Shown here: one piece after another, positions 5,423 to 9,298 of the stretch | How positions within the stretch are numbered: position 1 is the stretch's first letter | How the letters are laid out: the number at the start of each line of letters is the position of its first letter | The notes under the pieces: generated by a model | What the model saw: the letters and a program-made list of their open reading frames with translations, nothing else | Told to the model about the DNA's origin: nothing | The model's database searches: none | DNA from: Acidobacteriota bacterium | Lineage (GTDB): Bacteria > Acidobacteriota > Blastocatellia > RBC074 | Direction: 5' to 3' | Assembly (NCBI GenBank): GCA_017991275.1 | Contig: JAGNMH010000155.1 | Location: 1 to 9,298, forward strand | Length of the DNA: 9,298 bases | Made by a program: the position numbers and the translations under genes

Positions 5423-7156
5423 ATGAAAGCAAGCATCAACCATAGCAAGATTTTCAAGAATAGCGGCCTTGTGTTTTGCATGGTCATGCTTGCTTTGCAA
5501 ACTCAGGCCACGGCAGAACGGCGTCCCTCTCAAGCTGATACTCAGTTTTCCGGTATCCGTTACGCCATTGAGCTTGCCGTTGATTACCGCAACGCCGAGT
5601 TTTCAGGAATCGAAACGGTGCGCTTCACGAACTCTGGCCGCGAAGAAATCGAGCAGCTAAGTTTCCACCTTTACCCCAATGTCGGTTTAACCGACGAAGA
5701 CGAAAGCTGGCTGAGCGTTCGCAAAGCAAGTGTAAATGGCCGCGACCTGCGATTCACAATGCGTTCGCGCCAAACCGTGGTCAGAGTTGAATTACCGACA
5801 AAGCTTGCCGCAGGTCAAAGCATAGAACTGAAGCTGGAATTTTCTGGCCACGTGCCCAGAGTCCAGCGCGAAGAAGCAAGTCTGCTGGCGCATTTCCTGC
5901 AAGAGGTCAACGACGCTGTCAGTGACGAACGACCTGCGCGTGACGCCCGCGATATTTTCTTTGCAGGTGAAGAAGCCATGCTGCTCGGATATTTTTATCC
6001 GATTATCGCTGCCAGACCTACACAGCTTACGGAACACAGTCTGGTTGCCGGAGCCAGCGGGATCACAGTCAGTGAAGCTGCAAATTACGAAGTCAAAGTA
6101 ACCGTCGTCGAAGGCCTGACCGTCATCGGCTCAGCTTCGTTGATTGAAACAACCGAGGCCGCTTCTGTAATTTCAGGCGAAGCCGGCAAACGGAAAACCT
6201 ATTTGTTTAATGGAGCGAACCTGCGTGGTTTTGGCCTGGCAATCGCTGAACGAATGAAAAGCGTCGAACAGCAGGTTGAAACGACACGAATTGTTTCGTA
6301 CTTCCGCGAAGGCGATGACCGGTTGGGCAAGCGCGCTTTGGAAATCGGTGTTCGCGCGGTTGAAGCTTATTCGCAATCGTTCGGCGCTTATACACAGCCG
6401 CTGCTGCAAATCATCGAAATGCCGCTTTCAGCCGGTCACAGCAGCACCGAACTGACTTCGATGATAGTTTTGGCTCAGGCTTATTACATTGATTTTGACC
6501 CGGCAAAATCTTCACGACTGCCAAGCGTTCTGCGCGAACAAGCTGACGTCATTAAAACTTCATTCGAGTTTTCGTTGGCCCACGGCGTGGCCCGTCAGTG
6601 GTGGGGCATAGCTGTCGGCAGCGATTGCGAACGCTTTCCGTATCTGGATGAAGCTCTGGCCAGCTACTCGGCAGCTTATTACCACGAAAAGGTTTATGAA
6701 AAAGGGTTTGCCGACCTCATACAGAAACAGCAACTGCACGGAACTTATCAGGGCTATCGTATGTTGGGGGGGCCTGACCTGGAAGTGGACAAACCGGCGC
6801 GGGATTTTCGCAACGCGCTTCAGTTCACAGCCATTGTCCAGGCCAAAGGCGCAATTTTGTTTTTGTTGCTTCGCCAGGAACTGGGAGATAAAAAATTTTT
6901 CGACGCATTGAAATCCTACTACGCTGCGAATCGCTTCCAGATCGTGACGCCAAATCAATTGCGCGCTGCGTTTATGAACATGGCTGAAGATCAGCGAACA
7001 GTGGGCGCGCTTTTTCAACGCTGGCTAAAAGAAAAACACGGCGATGAAGATATTGGCACGCCAGACCTGACTCTGATGTCGCCATCAGTCTCAAAAATGC
7101 GAGCGCTAGGTCGAGTCTTTGTAAAAATAGGCAAGACGGCGGCCAAGCCGTTTTGA
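5423..7156 (+). CDS. Secreted M1 aminopeptidase-like protein, probable pseudopeptidase
   Basis: This 577-residue protein has a Sec signal peptide (basic n-region to residue 12, hydrophobic core 15-25, AxA-type cleavage after about A31). It then has the layout of the M1 (gluzincin) family: an N-terminal beta-saddle (about 40-230, with FHLYPN at the conserved position) and a helical catalytic domain. The zinc motif HExxH-x18-E reads HGVAR at 387-391, followed by WW and E410. The first His and the distant Glu remain at exact spacing, but the catalytic Glu is G388 and the second zinc His is R391. The substrate-motif region corresponding to GxMEN is EMPLSAGHSSTEL (from 332). The position of the catalytic Tyr, before the KGA segment, is Q473. 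I infer no metallopeptidase activity; the fold may serve binding or scaffolding. The reading frame is otherwise clean and full length, so this is not a decaying pseudogene. The start lacks a Shine-Dalgarno sequence, but the signal peptide supports it. Confidence 0.82.
   Translation: MKASINHSKIFKNSGLVFCMVMLALQTQATAERRPSQADTQFSGIRYAIELAVDYRNAEFSGIETVRFTNSGREEIEQLSFHLYPNVGLTDEDESWLSVRKASVNGRDLRFTMRSRQTVVRVELPTKLAAGQSIELKLEFSGHVPRVQREEASLLAHFLQEVNDAVSDERPARDARDIFFAGEEAMLLGYFYPIIAARPTQLTEHSLVAGASGITVSEAANYEVKVTVVEGLTVIGSASLIETTEAASVISGEAGKRKTYLFNGANLRGFGLAIAERMKSVEQQVETTRIVSYFREGDDRLGKRALEIGVRAVEAYSQSFGAYTQPLLQIIEMPLSAGHSSTELTSMIVLAQAYYIDFDPAKSSRLPSVLREQADVIKTSFEFSLAHGVARQWWGIAVGSDCERFPYLDEALASYSAAYYHEKVYEKGFADLIQKQQLHGTYQGYRMLGGPDLEVDKPARDFRNALQFTAIVQAKGAILFLLLRQELGDKKFFDALKSYYAANRFQIVTPNQLRAAFMNMAEDQRTVGALFQRWLKEKHGDEDIGTPDLTLMSPSVSKMRALGRVFVKIGKTAAKPF
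7133..7154. terminator. Terminator-like hairpin overlapping the end of the M1-like gene
   Basis: AAGACGGC (7133-7140), a 6-nt loop, and GCCGTTTT (7147-7154) form an 8-bp stem with one G-U pair. The T-run falls on the right arm and stop codon of the M1-like gene. On the minus strand the same stem is followed 5 nt later by a TATTTTTAC stretch, so it could also stop transcription from the HIT gene. The convergent genes have no intergenic space, so any terminator must lie inside coding sequence. The short U-tract makes it a weak prediction. Confidence 0.35.
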
Positions 7157-7525
7157 TTAGCCAGGAGGCCAGGCCATCGGTCGCCCGCCCATCACGTGCA
7201 GGTGAATGTGAAAAACGGTTTGCCCGGCATCGGCTCCGGTGTTGGCGACGACTCTAAAACCGCTTTCCGCAATCCCCTCCTGAGCGGCGATCTTACCGGC
7301 CACCAACATCAAATGTCCCATCACGGCGTTGTCATCGGCCCCGGCTTCCTTAAGTGAAGCAATGTGCCTTTTGGGAATCAGCAGCACGTGAACCGGCGCT
7401 TGCGGGTTTATGTCGCGGAAGGCAAATGAATGATCGTCTTCGTAAACCTTGTTTGAAGGAATCTGCCCGGCGGCGATTCGGCAAAAGATGCAATTACTGT
7501 CGTTACTACCGTTGCTGTCTGGCAT
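7157..7525 (-). CDS. HIT family nucleotide-binding hydrolase (Hint/PKCI type)
   Basis: This is a 122-residue histidine-triad protein. The triad is H106-I-H108-L-H110-V-M, preceded by NTGADAGQTVF, the usual phosphate-contact segment; H108 would be the AMP-accepting nucleophile. The N-terminal CIFC (C12, C15) with H54 suggests the zinc site found in many bacterial Hint proteins. The motifs IPSNKVYEDD, AFRDINPQAPVHVLLIPKRHI and GFRVVANTG are standard. Hint enzymes hydrolyse purine nucleoside phosphoramidates and adenylates in the cytoplasm; the physiological substrate is unknown here. The start is supported by AGGAG (7532-7536) 6 nt upstream. Its stop codon directly abuts the stop of the convergent M1-like gene with no intergenic base. 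It diverges from the glutamine cyclotransferase gene. Confidence 0.95.
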   Translation of the reverse strand: MPDSNGSNDSNCIFCRIAAGQIPSNKVYEDDHSFAFRDINPQAPVHVLLIPKRHIASLKEAGADDNAVMGHLMLVAGKIAAQEGIAESGFRVVANTGADAGQTVFHIHLHVMGGRPMAWPPG

Positions 7526-7608
7526 TCTTTTCTCCTGTTCTGGTGTTGTGGGATAAACTGAGCGCGGCGCAATGGCCGCTGAGATACTAAATCAGAGCAA
7601 TGAAGATT

Positions 7609-7676
7609 GGTACAGTACCGCGCGCGTAAGCAAGCGGCTGTCTGCTATGCCTGCCGCTTGCTTACGCGCGCGGTAC
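7609..7676. repeat. Perfect 24-bp inverted repeat with adjoining 11-bp palindrome
   Basis: The arm at 7615-7638 (starting GTACCGCGCGCGTAAG) is exactly complementary to 7653-7676, with a 14-nt loop. A second palindrome, GGTAC-A-GTACC (7609-7619), overlaps the left end. The element lies in the 172-bp divergent gap between the HIT gene and the glutamine cyclotransferase gene and ends 21 bp before the start of the latter, just ahead of its Shine-Dalgarno sequence. It looks like a REP-type dispersed palindrome and not a terminator, since no T-run follows on the + strand. Very stable pairing is expected in RNA or on extrusion in DNA. Translation of the upstream frame through it (7572-7697) is an artefact. 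Confidence 0.8.
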
Positions 7677-7697
7677 CGCACCGAAAAGAGGTATTTT

Positions 7698-8534
7698 ATG
7701 TCCAGCTTTTTTAAGTTCACTTTTGTAATCGCGTTACTGCTTACCGCTGCCTGCGACGCAAGCCAGGCAAACAGTTCAGGAATTCAACAACAACCAGCCG
7801 TGCCTTTCAGAGTGCAGAACTTCACTTACGAAGTCGTCAACACTTACCCACACGATCCAGGGGCTTTCACACAAGGCCTGGTCTACCATCAAGGGGTGTT
7901 GTACGAAAGCACAGGGCTGAATGGCCAATCCTCGATACGACAGGTTGAACTGACGACCGGTCGAGTTATGAAGAAAGTGGACGTGCCCTCGATGCACTTT
8001 GCCGAAGGCTTGGCGCTGTTCAACAACCGACTCTATCAACTGACCTGGCAATCTCAGATTACTTTTGTCTACGACCTCGAATTTGCGCCGCCATTTGCCC
8101 CGCTGAAAACTTTCAACTACTCAGGCGAAGGCTGGGGGCTGACGGATAACGGCCAATCTTTAATTATGAGCAACGGCAGTAACCAGATTCGTTTTGTTGA
8201 TCCTGAGACCTTCCAAACCCAGCGAACCATAAGCGTCACCGATCAGGATCGGCCTATAAACGAACTCAACGAACTGGAGTTTATTAAAGGCTCAATCTTT
8301 GCCAACATCTGGCAGACAGATCGAATTGCCCGCATTGATCCGGCGTCGGGGAAAGTAACTGGCTGGGTGAACCTGGCCGGGCTTTTACGCCCCGAAGACA
8401 GGACTCATCCGGTTGATGTGCTGAATGGGATTGCCTATGACGAAGCCACTGACAGATTATTCGTGACCGGCAAATTATGGCCGAAGATGTTCGAGATAAA
8501 GTTGATTTCCAGGCGCGATCCGGTCAGCAGATAG
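7698..8534 (+). CDS. Glutaminyl-peptide cyclotransferase (glutamine cyclotransferase family), lipoprotein
   Basis: This 278-residue protein belongs to the plant/bacterial-type glutaminyl cyclase family (five-bladed beta-propeller), which converts N-terminal glutamine of peptides and proteins to pyroglutamate. The N-terminus MSSFFKF plus a hydrophobic run and LLTAAC gives a probable lipobox with C19 as the lipidated residue. Family landmarks follow: YPHDPGAFTQGLVY (50-63), YESTGLNGQSS (69-79), FAEGLAL (101-107), LYQLTW (112-117), GEGWGLT (143-149), NELNELEF (188-195), NIWQTDRIARIDP (203-215), LNGIAYD (242-248) and VTGKLWP (256-262). E70, W117, W146, W205 and K259 are candidate active-site positions by analogy with papaya and Xanthomonas enzymes. 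The start at 7698 is chosen because AAAAGAGG (7684-7691) precedes it by 6 nt and the signal peptide begins there; the longer frame from 7572 reads through a palindrome. Cell-envelope location and modification of exported proteins are inferred. Confidence 0.92.
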   Translation: MSSFFKFTFVIALLLTAACDASQANSSGIQQQPAVPFRVQNFTYEVVNTYPHDPGAFTQGLVYHQGVLYESTGLNGQSSIRQVELTTGRVMKKVDVPSMHFAEGLALFNNRLYQLTWQSQITFVYDLEFAPPFAPLKTFNYSGEGWGLTDNGQSLIMSNGSNQIRFVDPETFQTQRTISVTDQDRPINELNELEFIKGSIFANIWQTDRIARIDPASGKVTGWVNLAGLLRPEDRTHPVDVLNGIAYDEATDRLFVTGKLWPKMFEIKLISRRDPVSR

Positions 8535-8550
8535 GTTAAGGCTCAGAGTT

Positions 8551-8584
8551 CACGCTTTAGCGTGTCGGCACGAAAATAGACACG
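8551..8584. repeat. Two overlapping small hairpins between convergent genes
   Basis: CACGCT-TT-AGCGTG (8551-8564) is a perfect 6-bp stem. CGTGTC (8561-8566) can instead pair with GACACG (8579-8584), so the two structures exclude each other. They occupy the 61-bp gap between the glutamine cyclotransferase stop and the stop of the convergent minus-strand gene. Neither is followed by a clear T-run, so a transcription terminator role is only possible. The TTCACGCTTTAGCGTG core looks like a short dispersed palindrome. Confidence 0.45.
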
Positions 8585-8595
8585 TTTGAACAATT

Positions 8596-9298
8596 TCAGC
8601 TTGCGAAGTTCTGCTTGACTCCCAACTCGTCGCCGTTGATTGCGTCAATGTAAACCGTCCAGTTCGTACCATTGCCAACCGTAACAGGAAAAGCCAGATG
8701 AATTTCCAGCCGCTTGCCTTCCAGTTTTGGGTAAACCATCAATTCGCCAATCTTGACCTCTTCGCGTTTTGTGACTTTGTAGCTCTGCGGCTGACCGGCA
8801 ATGGTCGAGTAGCTGAACTGACGGCCAATCAGTTTGTCATAAATTGCCTGATTCTTGATTTCGGCTCGCGTAGGCAATTTGGCAGCGGGTAACAGGCTGC
8901 TGCTCAATTGCAGCAATTCTCCTTTTTTGCCAACGACAAAACTGAGTTCCCCGTAGCCTTCCGCAATTTGAAACGGGTAATTCGCCTGCCAGAAAACAGC
9001 GCGGTAAAAATTTCCTTCATTGGCAAAAGTCACCAGCGACAGCTCGCTCAGGCTAATTGAATCGCCACTCAGCACCGAACCGGATCGTCCAATAAACCTG
9101 CGTATGGCTTCCTTCGCATCCATTTCGCCAAAGCTGCCGGATTCGCCGGTACTGTCAGACTTTGTATTGATGTGAATTCGCCCGACCAACTCCGCAGGCA
9201 AAGCGCGCGGAGCATTCAGCACGGCAGTTAAATCCGGTTTGAGTTCCGGCAGCCGCCATTCAGCCAGAAATTTCTTCCAAGCCTCCTGTGCAAATTGA
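8596..9298 (-). CDS. Hypothetical protein with PepSY-like C-terminus, partial (5' end outside window)
   Basis: The frame is open from the right edge (9297) to the TGA at 8596, giving 233 visible residues. A GTG at 9220-9222 would be an internal codon, because in-frame sequence with sensible composition (AWKKFLAEWRLPELKPDL) continues upstream to the edge. I do not recognise the family firmly. The last 20 residues contain TVYIDAINGDELGVKQNF, the pattern of a PepSY/YPEB-type repeat end (strand, D-x-x-x-G turn, strand). Further upstream, GELSFVVGKKGELLQLSSSLLP and KLIGRQFSYSTIAGQPQSY suggest strand-turn-strand elements of related type. No membrane segment is visible in this part. PepSY-like modules are often found in exported proteins or protease propeptides, so an extracytoplasmic location is possible but unsupported without the N-terminus. 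It is convergent with the glutamine cyclotransferase gene. Confidence 0.7.
   Translation of the reverse strand, partial: QFAQEAWKKFLAEWRLPELKPDLTAVLNAPRALPAELVGRIHINTKSDSTGESGSFGEMDAKEAIRRFIGRSGSVLSGDSISLSELSLVTFANEGNFYRAVFWQANYPFQIAEGYGELSFVVGKKGELLQLSSSLLPAAKLPTRAEIKNQAIYDKLIGRQFSYSTIAGQPQSYKVTKREEVKIGELMVYPKLEGKRLEIHLAFPVTVGNGTNWTVYIDAINGDELGVKQNFAS

Noticed and set aside
6766..6772. Run of seven G in the M1-like gene, a possible frameshift site
   Set aside because: The frame continues with family-consistent sequence on both sides, so no frameshift needs to be invoked, and the lost catalytic residues lie well away from the run.
7572..7697. 42-residue N-terminal extension of the glutamine cyclotransferase
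   Set aside because: It translates the 24-bp inverted repeat and displaces the lipoprotein signal; the 7698 start has a ribosome site at the right distance.

Overview
The window looks like a chromosomal segment of a Gram-negative-type bacterium with moderate GC content. Exported proteins carry Sec-type, Tat-type and lipoprotein signals. My best guess is Acidobacteriota, perhaps Blastocatellia. That rests on the type of succinate dehydrogenase, a degenerate M1-peptidase-like protein, and short palindromic intergenic repeats. It is an inference from general impression, not from a search. There is no tRNA, rRNA, CRISPR array, transposase or phage gene.

Left part (1-3921, + strand): a non-coding leader, then sdhC-sdhA-sdhB, encoding a type-B succinate:quinone oxidoreductase (respiratory complex II) with a single five-helix, di-heme membrane anchor. 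All cofactor motifs are intact. sdhC and sdhA are 4 bp apart. sdhA and sdhB are separated by about 200 bp holding a large imperfect palindrome made of AT-rich ATGGAAAATGAAAA-like units.

Middle part (3922-7156): a minus-strand pair consists of a Tat-exported glyoxalase-like (VOC) protein and, 13 bp downstream, a previously easy-to-miss 55-residue membrane protein. This pair diverges from a plus-strand pair: a YgiN-type antibiotic-biosynthesis-monooxygenase-fold protein and a secreted M1-aminopeptidase-like protein. The latter has lost the catalytic Glu, one zinc His and the catalytic Tyr, so it is a probable pseudoenzyme. A perfect 13-bp hairpin lies across the junction of this pair.

Right part (7157-9298): a minus-strand HIT-family hydrolase whose stop codon abuts that of the M1-like gene; a plus-strand glutamine cyclotransferase lipoprotein preceded by a perfect 24-bp inverted repeat; and the 3' part of a minus-strand gene of unknown function with a PepSY-like C-terminus, running off the right edge.

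Beyond complex II, the genes are mostly single or paired housekeeping and secreted proteins. I see no obvious multi-gene defence or biosynthetic system. The most notable items are the inactive M1-like protein, the hidden small membrane protein and the several strong hairpins and palindromes between genes.
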